Positions 40,523 through 50,525 of a stretch of 64,000 nucleotides of DNA are shown in pieces. The notes under the pieces are model-generated. The model had not been told where the DNA came from. It ran no database searches and worked only from the letters and a program-made list of their open reading frames with translations. Source of the stretch: Emiliania huxleyi CCMP1516 (Eukaryota > Haptophyta > Isochrysidales > Noelaerhabdaceae); assembly GCF_000372725.1 (NCBI RefSeq), contig NW_005201732.1, positions 204,743 to 268,742 on the forward strand. Reading direction: 5' to 3'. Each line of letters begins with the position of its first letter. The stretch's first letter is position 1. Made by a program: the position numbers and the translations under genes.

Positions 40523-40967
40523 GGGCGAGGGGTGAGGCAGGGGCCATCGGGGCATGGGATGAACGAGAGTGGACAGCTTCAAACGTGTGGGACGGTGTGA
40601 CAGCAAAAGCCATAACACGCATCACGGTTCACGCTTTTCAAAAAAGGTGAAAAATAGCAACTGGTTGCTTCCCCGCTGCGCTCTCGCAATGATGTTGTTG
40701 TGACGGTTGAATTTTTGCCGATTTCTGTAAGCGGCCATTTTTGAATAGGTTTGGAAACCACCGAGGGGTACGATTCCACATAATTCATCCGACGGAAACG
40801 TGGCGATGGCACCTGATTTTCGCAAGGGCGGGGGCCTGTTCCTTTTTTTACCCATCTCACAGTAGAGAGGTGTCCGTTTTTATTTATTTATTTATGGGGC
40901 GCAGTGGGGGGGGGGTGAGGATTTGGTTCTGAAGAAGGTGGGGCGAACCGAGGGGGATGGGGGAGGG
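40523..40967. other. Intergenic
   Basis: AT-richer sequence (about 40620-40900) with a TTTATTTATTTATTTATGG run. No gene or clear repeat. Confidence 0.4.
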
Positions 40968-41616
40968 TCACCGTTTGGGCGAGCCAAGGCTGTGGCGCCG
41001 ACGGCGGCACCCTTGTACGAGGCTGTGAGGGGAGCCGAGCGGCGGCGAGAGGGGGGGCGGCAGCGACGCAGGCGAGCCGCACGCGCGCGCGACTGAGGGA
41101 AGCGCGGGCGGCGGGAAAAAGGAGAACGGCGGCGGCGGCGAGGCGCAAAACGGGGGCGGCGGAAGTGGGGGCGACGGCGGCGGCGGAGTGAACGGCGGCG
41201 CGCGCACGGACGGCGACGAAATCGACGGCGGGGAGGGGCAGGGCTGCATGGCGGCGGCAGGCGCGCGCACATTCGTCGTGTTTTCGCATTGGCATTCCAC
41301 GTGCTCCTCGGCGACCTGCGTGCGCGGGAACGGCAGGGGTCATGTCGCGCGCACCGGGCGGCGCCGTGCTCGCAGCAGCCGGGATCGCGGCAGAGTATGG
41401 TGGAGAGCTCTACCCGCGCACCTGCCCAGCGATGAGCTTGACGCCGCTCCTGGCAGGCGAGGCAGGGATCTCGGCGACGTTGGAGAGCGGGCGCACGATG
41501 TCGTGGGCGACGCCCGTCCGCAGCCACGTCGTGGTGACGATGATGGCGAGGAGCATCACGGTGGAGAGGAGCGTCCCGGCGCTGCTTGGGCTCGCTCGAG
41601 TTAGCGGTCTCGGCAT
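40968..41616 (-). CDS. Possible secreted/anchored proline-rich protein, two exons
   Basis: The ATG at 41616 begins MPRPLTRASPSSAG, followed by a signal-anchor-like LLSTVMLLAIIVTTTWL and a short tail to ...LIAGQ with a GT donor near 41415. An acceptor at about 41325 (CGCACGCAG|GTCGCC) leads to VAEEHVECQCENTTNV, with an N-glycosylation site, then a strongly proline-rich tail to 40968. Divergent from the FkbM gene (about 100 bp between starts). No family is recognised; the tail could be an artefact of GC-rich DNA. Confidence 0.35.
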
Positions 41617-41714
41617 GGGCACGGGGTTTTTCATTTCTCTGAGGTGGCCACAAGAATTTCTTTTTGAGCTTGCGTTTGCCGCCGTATTAGTGCACATACA
41701 GACTACTGGCCGCA

Positions 41715-42748
41715 ATGCTGCTGCTCGCCGTCCTGCTCGCGCTCGTGAACGACACCAGCGGCAGCAGGAACGGCCGCTGGCGAAAGCGTCGGTTGCGTGG
41801 CTCGCACCGGGCAGTGCCGGACGACTACTCTGCGCTCGAGCTGGACGGATGCGGGAGGGTCTTTCTCGACGGCGGCTCCAACACCGGCGAGTCCGTCCGC
41901 GCATTCATCAAGGGGCACTTTCACTCGTGCGGGCTGCGCAGCCCGAGCCGGCAGTATGCCTCCTACTGGAGCCAGCTTTCGCAGGCGGAGCGGAATGCTG
42001 CGATGCAGCCGCTCAAGGAGCCGGCGTCCTTCTGCGTGCGCTCGTTCGAGGCCGCTCCGGCGCTGCTGCCGCTGCTGCGAAGGCAGGAGCAGGACCACCG
42101 GGCGCAAAAGTATGACGTGCGCTTCGTCGAGGCTGCGCTCGGGAACGTCACCGCGCCGGACGAGTCTCGCCGCGTCGTGCGGTACGCAGACAACGTGTGG
42201 GGCGTCTCCGCGAGCGGCTTGCGGTGGGGCGACGTGCACGTCGGCGACAAGCCGGTCGCGCGCGAGACGACCTCCATCTCTGGGCAGAGCTACGACCTGC
42301 GAGGCATCGTCGCGCGCGTGCGCTCGCTCAACGCCTCGGCGGTGGTGGCAATCAAGCTCGACATCGAGGGCTCCGAGTACTGGGCGCTCGAGCCGCTCGT
42401 CGCGGACCCGGAGCTCCTCTGCTCGGTCTCGCACGCCTCCGCCGAGCTCCACGCCGGACGATCCCTCCCCGAGCCGTCCCTCGGCCGCCCCTGCAGGTGT
42501 CGTACCTCTTCGTCGAGTTCCACTCTGCCGCCTCCGCCGGCCAGCGCCGGGTGGCGCAGAGCTACGGCCTGCGAGAGGACGCCTTCGAGCACCTCAAGGG
42601 CCGGATCCACGCGGCGATGGAGCGGCCGGGCTGCAGGCTCAAGATCTTGTGGCGCTCCTTTTGGGCGAGCTGCGGCGACAAGCAGCGCTTCGAGTGGCGC
42701 TCGTCCGAGCAGACGCGAGACTCGACGTCGACCGAGCTGCCGGCGTGA
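41715..42748 (+). CDS. FkbM-like SAM-dependent methyltransferase, secretory
   Basis: Exons 41715-42425 and 42497-42748 join in phase 0 to 320 residues. A short signal sequence (MLLLAVLLALVND) is followed by a basic segment. The SAM-binding motif FLDGGSNTGESVRAF is clear, and VVAIKLDIEGSEYWALEPL is the typical FkbM acidic motif. The second exon reads VSYLFVEFHSAASAGQ and ends CGDKQRFEW. The family methylates sugars and other small groups; a Golgi or extracellular substrate is inferred from the signal. The 71-nt intron starts with a diverged copy (20 of 27 bases) of the second exon's start. Confidence 0.85.
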
Positions 42749-42994
42749 GAGCGTACACCAGGTGTGTTGGGTCTTGCGTGCCGTATATTGTTTCGACAAG
42801 CACAAAATCTCTCTCTGAGAGATAGATTCGAACAACTGTATGAGTATGTTGTGTGAGAGGGACTTTCTCTTGTTGTGTGTGGTCGCCTTCATTCAAAAGC
42901 ACAACCCCCCCCAGATTGAAAGATACGCACAAGCACCGCGCTAGACCGCGAATTCTTTTGATGAGCCGAACGGCGTATACGAATCGCCCGTCAG
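42749..42994. other. Short intergenic region
   Basis: No gene seen. CTCTCTCTGAGAGA (about 42809-42823) is a small palindrome. Confidence 0.35.
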
Positions 42995-45900
42995 ATGCCA
43001 ACTGGTCGGCGGGCCGAGAAGCCCTCGCTTCCGGAAACTGCGCCTCCGTCGTTCATGTCCACCTTCAGCATCCTTCGGAAGGGCTCGGTCGACGCCACGT
43101 GCGGTCTGATCATCACGCTGCTGTCCGTCGTCGACGTCGCTCTCCTCCTCGTCCTCTCTCTCAGCCAGACAGTTGCCTCGCTGTTTAAGGGCGTGACGCG
43201 GTCAAGCAGTGACCTCCTGCTGTCTCGCCCGTCGGTGGTGGTGGTTGGCGGCTCCTTCTCGGGCCTGTGGGCGCAGCGCGCCCTCAGCGACAGCTACGAT
43301 GTCACACTCGTTGACTTCAAGGACTACTTTGAGTACACGCCCGGCGTGCTCCGTCTCTTCGTGCAGCCGTCGTGGCTGAGTCGTCTGTCGGGGCCGCTGC
43401 CGCGGCGGCGGAATAAGCTGGTGGTGGGCGAGGTGGTTGCCGTCCACCCCACCGAAATCACCCTCCGCACGGCCGACGGTGAGGAGGCGCAGATTCCCTT
43501 TGACTACCTGCTGCTCGGATGCGGCTCTCCTGCTGCCAGATGCGACACACACATCCCCGTAGTGTTGGCGCCGGCACCGGAGACGACGCGTGCTCAGCTA
43601 TAGTCCACTGGTTCCACCGCCCTCGCGCTGCAACCACCGTATCCGCAGCCCTCGCATTCCCTCGGTGCGGGTGTGCGATGCGTGAGACAGAGCTACCACG
43701 CACACCCGTCACTCCCCTCGCGCCTCCCTCCTCACTCCCGTCTGTCTCCCTCCTCCAGGGTCGTCGTACGCGGCAGCGCCCGTCAAGGCGTCGCCGCGCG
43801 AGCCGGACCTGCCCTCGCGCCGCCGCTCGTGGGAAGAGGCTGCCGCCCGCCTCGCCCGCGCCTCCTCCGTCCTCATCGCCGGCGGGGGCCCTGTCGCTGT
43901 CGAGCTTGCTGCCGAGGTCGCACCTCCCCCCGCGCCTCCCCCGCACCTCCCCCGCATCCCCCCCTCCTCCCTCCCCCTCTCTCCTCCTCCCTCCCCCTCC
44001 CCCTCCTCTCCTCTCCCCCGACCTCCCCCTCCCCCACCCCACCAGGTGCTCGACGCGTACCCCTCCGTCTCCGTCACCCTCGTCACGTCCGGCACATCCC
44101 TCTGCTCGGGCACGCCGAGACTAGCAGAGACTAGCAGAAGCTAGCCGACACCAGCCGACACCAGCCGACACCAGCCGACACTAGCAGAGACTAGCCGAGA
44201 GCAGCGCCTCCCTCTGGTCCGGCACGCCCTCCGCACGCGCCTTGACCCGCGCGTCCGCACGCCATTCTACCTCGGGACCCTGCTCGGGGCCTCCGCCTCT
44301 GTAGGCCTGCCCGCCGCCGTCGGAGAGGCGTCCTCCCGCTGGCTCGAGCAGGTATTCATCAATCACTGGTGAGCAACCAGTCACTCAGCACTAGGCGTCC
44401 GCCCGCTGGCTCGAGCTGCGCGGCGCGGCGCTGCACTACTCCTCGCGGGCCCCTCCTCTCTTGCCTCCCGGCTGTCCGCTGGGCAAGGAGTGAGGCCGGG
44501 TGCGTCTTCACTTCAGGTCGAGTCGGTGCGGCCGGACTCGGTCACGCTTGTGGGCGGCCAGGCGCCGGCTGCGCACCCCCACTCCTAGCCGGACCTCATC
44601 TCCCTCTCGCCGGCACTGACAGTCCGCGGGACGGGCACAGGTCCTCTCCGCCGACATCGTCTACCCTTGCATGGGAGCCCCGCCCGCCTCCGCCCCCCTC
44701 GAGGGCTCCCTCGCCTCGCAGCTTGACGAGCGGCGCGCAAGTAGCCGAGATCGGCCGAGATCGGCCGAGATTGGCCGAGCCCAGCCGAGGTCCTCCTCGC
44801 TAAGCAGCTCGAGGAGCGCTGCCGGCGCCGCAGCGTGCGTCAGGCCACACGATGTTCAGCGGTTGCCGCATCGCCCCAGGCGCCGGCTGCGCCTCACGCC
44901 GCAGCTGCAGCCCGCCGAGCAGAACGGGTCTCCGGCCTCGGGCTGGTCGCGCGTGTTCGGGATGGGGGACGTCGCCTCCCTCCCGGCGGGAGAGCTGCAG
45001 CTCGGACACACGGCCGAGCTCAACGCGCACGTCGCCGCCGAGAACATGCGCCGCTCCGCCGCGGGCAGGTGACACTTCCTAGACACTTCCGAGATACTTC
45101 CCAGACATGCGCCGCTCTGCCGCGGGCAGGCCGCTCGACGCGTGCCCCGCGCCTGAGACGCGTCCGGCGTCAGCCCGGAGGTCAGCCCGAGGCCCCGACC
45201 CTCAGGCCGCTCGAAGAGTACCCGCGCGGCGCGGTCGGCTGCGAGCGGTCGCCTCGCGTGTTTTGCGTCTCGCTCGGGCCGCACGACGGCGTCGTCGCAT
45301 TCAACGGGCTCGCCTCCCCAGATCTCCCCAGATCTCCCCAGATCTCCCCATATCTCCCCATATCTCCCCACATCTCCCTTCGCCTTCACCGGGCTCGCCT
45401 CTCCCGCTCGAGTGTGGTGCGGCGGGCCGGAGCACCCCCCTGAGCCTGCTCGGCACCCTCCCTAGGCTCGTGCTCTCGGGGGAGATCTGGGGAGATCTGG
45501 GGAGATCTGGGGAGATCACCCTCCCTAGGCTCGTGCTCTCGGGCGCCGTCGCCGCCGTCACCAAGCGGATCCTCGAGTGGACAAAGGTCGCCGCGTGCGC
45601 CGAGCGGCCCGTCGGGGTCGCCTTTTGGAAGTTTGGCGACGCCGCCTCCGCGTGGCTCTCGATGACGGTGCTGCCGCCGCCGCCGCCCGCGCCGCACGAG
45701 CCCAAGGTGGGCCCTGCTCTTCGACGGCGTCCGAAACACAACGTCGGAGATGTCTTGAAGTGGTTGGAGTAGGTGATCCTGCTCTTCGACGGCGTCTGCC
45801 TGCTCTGCTCCACCTTCGTCCACTTCCTCCTCGACCACAACGCCGACCAGCGGATCCATTTCTGCGCGCTGCAGTCCGAGCCGGGCAAGGACATCCTCAC

Positions 45901-46247
45901 GCGGCGCGGGCTGCCGCTTCGACGCGCCGACTCGACTCGTCGCCAGGTCGACTCATGTTGGGTGGGCCGCTCCTTTGATTAGGCACGGGCTGCCGCTCGA
46001 TGTGTCGACGGTGGTGCTCATCGACGAGTGCGGCGCCCACGTGCGCTCTTCGGCCGCGCTGCGCACGCTGCGCCACTGCGGCGCGCCCTACTGCTTCCTC
46101 TACGCCCTCGCGGCGCTGCCCCGCCCGCTGCGCGACTTTGGCTACCGCATGGTAGCCGCGAGCCGCTACAGGCTCTTTGGCAAGGACGACGGCTCCGCGT
46201 GCCGCCGCATGACAAAGGCGGTGCGCGCGCGGTTCCTGTCGACGTGA
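42995..46247 (+). CDS. AIF/NDH2-like FAD oxidoreductase fused to a DCC-family thiol oxidoreductase
   Basis: About eleven exons. The N-terminal anchor is TLLSVVDVALLLVLSLSQTV. The FAD motif is SVVVVGGSFSGLWAQRAL; VTLVDFKDYFEYTPGVLRLF follows. Splicing 43524-43758 (GC donor) makes LLLGCGSSYAAAPVK. The NAD motif VLIAGGGPVAVELAAE lies in 43759-43916. Later pieces are VLDAYPSVSVTLV, YLGTLLGASASVGLP, VLSADIVYPCMGA, VFGMGDVASLPAGELQLGH, VFCVSLGPHDGVVAFNG and VAFWKFGDAASAWLS. After the intron 45707-45772, the frame continues into VILLFDGVCLLCSTFVHFLL, the DxxCxxC start of the DCC family, and ends with SAALRTLRHCG and YRMVAASRYRLFGKDD. The joins 44328-44394, 45465-45527, 45707-45772 and 45904-45982 are phase-consistent. 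Quinone or thiol redox chemistry in an organelle is inferred. Exon borders near 44100-44330 and 44720-44900 are approximate. Confidence 0.8.
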
Positions 46248-46750
46248 AGCCGCGCGGGCTTCTCGCAGGCTCTTCTCTCTGGTCGAGCTCTCTGGTCGAG
46301 CTCTACCTCACCTCGGGCTTGGTTGGAGAGACGGCCTACGGATCTGAAGCAGATCTGAAGCCCCGCCCCTAGGCTGTCGCGCCTTCGGCGCCCAGCGTGC
46401 CCGGTCATTTTGGTCGAGATCGCCGACATTCCTCTGGCGCCCGTGTGTGTTGAGGCGGGTGTATTTATGTGAGAGGGCCGGAAGCGCAGCGACATGTACG
46501 AGTACGCTGTAGTGTACGGCCGACTGCCGACACAAATAGACCGCAATGGGCTTGGGGCTTGGGGGGCCCCGCTCCACACGCCTCTATTCCTATTCCGTAT
46601 TTTCTCTAGAGACGTGTACACGGTAGATCATATCTTACGGTACCTTACTGTGTACTGAGACGCACGACGTCAGGTTCGTCACCGTGTATCGAGATCTCAG
46701 GCGTCGTACGTCCCTTGACGCTTAAGTCCGATTAGCCTCCCTCCCGCACG
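46248..46750. other. Intergenic between convergent genes
   Basis: No gene or repeat of note; a few open frames lack motifs. Confidence 0.4.
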
Positions 46751-48026
46751 CTACTCTTCCAGCTCCCAGTCGGGGGCGAGGCTCTGCGCGAGCGTGCACG
46801 CTCTGCGCGTGAGGCGGAGCGGGAACCCGTCGGGCGCGCGCACGATTGCGACCTCCGCCACCAAGTCGCCCATCATCTGCTGGTGCGGGGGCGACACCAC
46901 GCGGAGAGGGCGGCCGAAGCGGCTGGCGGAGCGGTGCTGCAGCGAAGCGAGCGTGTCCGGCAGCGACACGCCGAGCGCGGTCACGTCGAGGCAGAGGTGC
47001 GCCGGGCCCGGCGCCGCGTCCGACGGCGGGCGCGCCGGCCGCTGCAGCACCGCCGGCGGCACCTGTCGGGGCGGGCGGGCGTCAGGCAAGGCCGGGGAAG
47101 GGAGGGGGAGTGCGTCGGTGCAGAGGGGCCGCCAGAGCGCGTCTGGAGTGGTGGCGGCGCTCTATCCGCCTCTCTCGCATGCGGGCGTGGCGTGGGCTCG
47201 GCAGAGGGTGCGTCTCGCAAGGAAGAGGGTGCGTCTCGCAAGTTTAGAGGGTGCGTCTCGCAAGGAAGAGGGTGCGTCTCGCAAGTTTAGAGGGTGCGTC
47301 GCAAGGAAGAGGGTGCGTCTCGCAAGGAAGAGGGTGCGTCTCGCAAGGAAGAGGGTGCGTCTCGCAAGGAAGAGGGTGCGTCTCGCAAGGCGCCTCGACC
47401 AGCTCGATGGAGAGGGGCGTCCAAGGCGCGCAGAGCCAGGCGGCACGGGCGCCGTTCGTCGTGAAGCGGCGCCGCGGCTCGTAGTGGAGCAGCGACCAGA
47501 ACGCGAGCGACTGCCGTATGCACGAGACTCGCAGCGTCGCGTGGCTGAAGCCGGACGGCTCTGCAGGGTCGCGCCGCGCCACCAGCGCCATCAGCGGCGA
47601 GGCCGACGCGTTGGCGCCGCTCCCCTGCGCCACGTCTTCGCCGCTCCCTTCCGCCACGTCGCCGCCGGCGAGCTCGAAGCCGAGCCCGCGCAGAACGCCC
47701 TCGTCGCTCGGAGTCACCGGCCGGGCGAGCAACGCGCTCCCGCACCGCAAGTCGGGGTGCTCGCGCGCCGCGTGCCACAGCAGCTGCCTGGCCGCATCGC
47801 CGCCCTCCGGCGAGTCGGCAGGACTGGCCAGGCGCAGGCCGCTCGCGTGCACAGCGAACGGAGCGGCCGGGTCGCGCTGCAGCTGTAGGCTGCCCACCGG
47901 CGCGCCGCCGCCGTCGGGCGTGGCGAGGAGCAGCATGCACGTGGCCCACGCCGCAGAGTCGAGCGTCAGCGAACGGTGCGGCAGGCTGGGCGAGGAGAGC
48001 GGGGCGGCGTCGATGCGCACCCTCAT
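46751..48026 (-). CDS. VOC (glyoxalase/bleomycin-resistance fold) protein, two exons
   Basis: From the ATG at 48026 (MRVRIDAAPLSSPSLP), the first exon holds one or two VOC half-repeats. The clearest is LRVSCIRQSLAFWSLLHYEP, then RRFTTNGARAAWLCAP and LSIELVEA, typical of lactoylglutathione-lyase-like domains. The second exon (about 47069-46751) starts around AHLCLDVTALGVSLPDTLAS and has DLVAEVAIVRAPDGFPLRLT, the complementary half with the final acidic metal ligand region. An intron from about 47395 to 47070 contains a 20-21 bp minisatellite. An actual glyoxalase activity is not assured because ligand residues are only partly traceable. Confidence 0.75.
47205..47395 (-). repeat. 20-bp minisatellite starting at a splice donor
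   Basis: About nine units of CTTGCGAGACGCACCCTCTT (minus strand), with two TAAA-containing variants, fill the 5' part of the VOC gene intron directly after the exon end. Read as protein they give a repeated Cys-Glu-Thr-His peptide, which I regard as an artefact. Confidence 0.9.
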
Positions 48027-48065
48027 TGGCGGGAGCCAGCCCAAAGACTAAAGAAGAAACTCCGT

Positions 48066-48145
48066 CTTGAGAAGAGAAAAAAGAAAACAATGGAACGACG
48101 GCTAGCACCACACTCATATCGTTAAAATCCCTGTGTGTAATTGCG
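48066..48145 (-). repeat. Degenerate family B copy, minus orientation
   Basis: On the minus strand it reads CACACAGGGATTTTAACG, then GTGTGGTGCTAGCCGTCG, matching the core and extension of family B. The VOC start codon lies 40 bp downstream on that strand. Confidence 0.65.
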
Positions 48146-48194
48146 GCACGCAGGCGCTAAAGAGGGCAACCTGCCTTGCCCCAGGACGCAGGAG

Positions 48195-48330
48195 CCAGGT
48201 AAAGACGTCGCCGTCGGCGCGGTGAGGGCGCGAGGCTGTGGTGCTGTCTCCAGTCGACCAGCAGTCGACGCGGCGATGACGCGCTGGTCAGCAAAGGCCT
48301 CGATCTTCTTAGGCAGCAGCTGGGGTTATT
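48195..48330 (-). pseudogene. Relic RCC1 repeat
   Basis: This stretch resembles one RCC1 unit of the adjacent gene (CAAAGGCCTCGATCTTCTT and GGCAGCAGCTGG are shared) but has no open frame of its own, so it is a duplicated, decayed unit beyond the present stop. Confidence 0.6.
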
Positions 48331-48598
48331 GGGGACAACAATTTGAACAGCTCTAGGTCGGTTTAAACGCGAGGTGCGTTGCCGTGCAGCGTGCTGACTG
48401 TGCTGTGCGCGCCGGAAATGAGCGGAAAACCCCGATTGGCGATTGTCGTGACTGCTGACTCTCGGGGTTGTGACTGTTTGTGCGCCCGCCGAAGAGTCGG
48501 CCGAACAGGGGATTTCACAACAAAACTCCCTCGTAATGCGAGTGATCGCCCTTTGCCCAGATTCGCTTCACTTTTTTCCGTCCCTCTCCCCCTCCCTC
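48331..48598. other. 3' region of the RCC1 gene
   Basis: No gene seen; a pyrimidine-rich run lies near 48570-48600. Confidence 0.35.
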
Positions 48599-50135
48599 TC
48601 ACTCCCGCGACCACACCTCGATCTTCTTGGGCAGCAGCTGGTTCGACAGGTCCTCTCCGTGGCCCAGGCAGGCGTCCTCGCCCCTGCCCCAAGCGAGGAC
48701 AGCGCCGTCGGCGTCGAGGGCGAGGCTGTGGTTCCCCCCTGCCGACACAGCCTTGACGCGCTGGCCAGCTAAGGCCTCGATCTTCTTCGGCAGCAGCTGG
48801 TCCTGCTCGTCGCCGTGGCCCAGCTGGCCATAGGCTCCACGGCCCCAGCTCCAGACGGCGCCGTCGGCGGTGATGGCGGAGCTGTGGCGCTCTCCAGCCG
48901 AGACAGCCACGATGCGCTGTCCAGCGAAGGCCTCGACCTTCTTGGGCAGCAGCTGGTCCTGCTCGTCACCGTGGCCCAGCTGGCCAGCGTATCCAAAGCC
49001 CCAGCTCCAGACAGCGCCGTCGGCGGTGAGGGCGAGGCTGTGCTCGCCTCCAGCCGACACAGCGACGACGCGCCGCCCAGCAAAGGCCTCGATCTTCTTC
49101 GGCAGCAGCTGGTTTTGGTAGTCGCCGTGGCCCAACCGGCCTTGGTATCCACAGCCCCAGCTCCAGACGGCCCCGTCGGCGGTGAGGGCGAGGCTGTGGC
49201 TCCATCCAGCCGCAACAGCGACGGCGCGCTGGCCCGCAAAGAACTCGATCTTCTTCGGCAGCAGCTGGTTCTGCTCGTCGCCGTGGCCCAGCTTGCCTCG
49301 CCAACCATCGCCCCAGCTCCAGACGGCGCCGTCCGCGGTGATGGCGAGGATGCGAGCGGCTCCAGCCGACACGGTGACGACGCGCTGGCCAGCAAAGGCG
49401 TCGATCTTCTTTGGCTGCCACTGGTGCTGCTCGTCGCCGAGTCCCGGCTCGCCGCAGCCCCAGGACCAAACGGCGCCGTCCGCGGTGAGAGCGAGGCTGA
49501 AGTATCGTGACGCCGCCACACCAATCGCGCGCTCGCCTCCGGAGCGACCGGAGACGGGTCGGCGTCTTGAGCTGCAGCACGCCCTCGCCGTGGCCGAGAA
49601 GGCCTGGAAGCTCCTCCTCTTTGTCCTCCTCGCCCTCCTCGCCCTCCTCACCCTCCGCTGCCGTGCCGCACGACGAGAGCCGCCCCTCGCCGTCGATGAA
49701 GATGCTGTGCCGTTCGCCTGCGGCCGCCCTCGCCGGCGGGTTGGACTCGCGCAGCAAGGCATAGACGCACAGCCACCGCACGGCGCACCTCTCGCATTCT
49801 GGCTGCGCCGGCGGCTCGTAGCCGGCCTCTCGCAGGCGCAAGCGGATGCCCTCCTCCGCAAGCGAGGCGTGGAAGAGCAGCGAGACGGCCGCGACGCGAG
49901 CGATGTCGGCGGGGTCGCAGTGAGAGAAGGCGCGCACGAGGAGGTCCGTAGGGAGGTCGAGGAGGAGGGTGGGCGGCGGCGTGGAGGGCGAGGCGGCGGC
50001 GGCGGCTGCGGCGGCGAGGCGCGCGGTTTCTTTCTTTTTTGCGCTTTCGGGATGTCTGTTTTCTTTCTTTCTTTTTTGCGCTTTCCCTTGGGATGTCTGT
50101 TTTCTTTCTTTCTTTTTTGCGTGCGGTCCTCCCAT
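48599..50135 (-). CDS. F-box plus RCC1-repeat protein
   Basis: The ATG at 50135 lies inside family B repeat sequence and leads through a Lys/Arg-rich tract into an F-box (LLLDLPTDLLVRAFSHCDPA, then DIARVAAVSLLF) near 49975-49870. A first RCC1-like unit (GERHSIFIDGEGRLSSCG) follows. Near 49540 the frame must shift by one to reach six near-identical RCC1 units of 51 residues (e.g. SLALTADGAVWSWGCG and LLPKKIEAFAGRRVVAVSAG) ending EVWSRE. RCC1 units form a beta-propeller; with an F-box this would present substrates to an SCF ligase. The shift may be an indel, a tiny intron or gene decay. The units are highly similar at the DNA level, pointing to recent tandem expansion. Confidence 0.75.
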
Positions 50136-50170
50136 CCCTCCCTTGGGTTGTCTGTTGAATTTCCTTTCTT
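50030..50170 (-). repeat. Nested family B tails, minus orientation
   Basis: On the minus strand a family B start (ACAGACAACCCAAGGGAGGG) is followed by repeats of an A/G tail of the type GCAAAAAAGAAAGAAAGAAA plus CAGACATCCC. It overlaps the predicted N-terminus of the F-box/RCC1 gene. The rest, to 50525, shows no gene. Confidence 0.75.
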
Positions 50171-50525
50171 TCTTGTGGAATTTATAAAAGAAATTCTAAG
50201 GATTTGCGAACGTTGAGTGAGGAGAACGCAGCCGCGGTGCACACTGCTGGCGAGTGCTCTGCGGTGCGGCGGCGGATACTGGCGAGGTACTTCCAGCATG
50301 CTGTGGGAACAGCTGAACGCTGCTCCTCGCCAAGGCTCGCCCCAGCATCTCAGGTTCCCTCGCCCCCCGGGCAAGGGGGACCCGTGAGGCGTCGAGTGCC
50401 TTGTGGGCTCATTTCACGCCCAAGCGATTTGCGGGCGGACGGCCGGTGGCTAAGCCGCCGCCGACCAGACCTCGACGAGCACGCTCCCTCGTCCGTCGCC
50501 GGCTGCCACCCGCGCCGACCGATTC

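Noticed and set aside
47244..47395. Repeated Cys-Glu-Thr-His-Pro peptide as part of the VOC protein
   Set aside because: The repeat begins at the end of the conserved VOC sequence and the fold resumes only beyond it, so it is better explained as intronic minisatellite.
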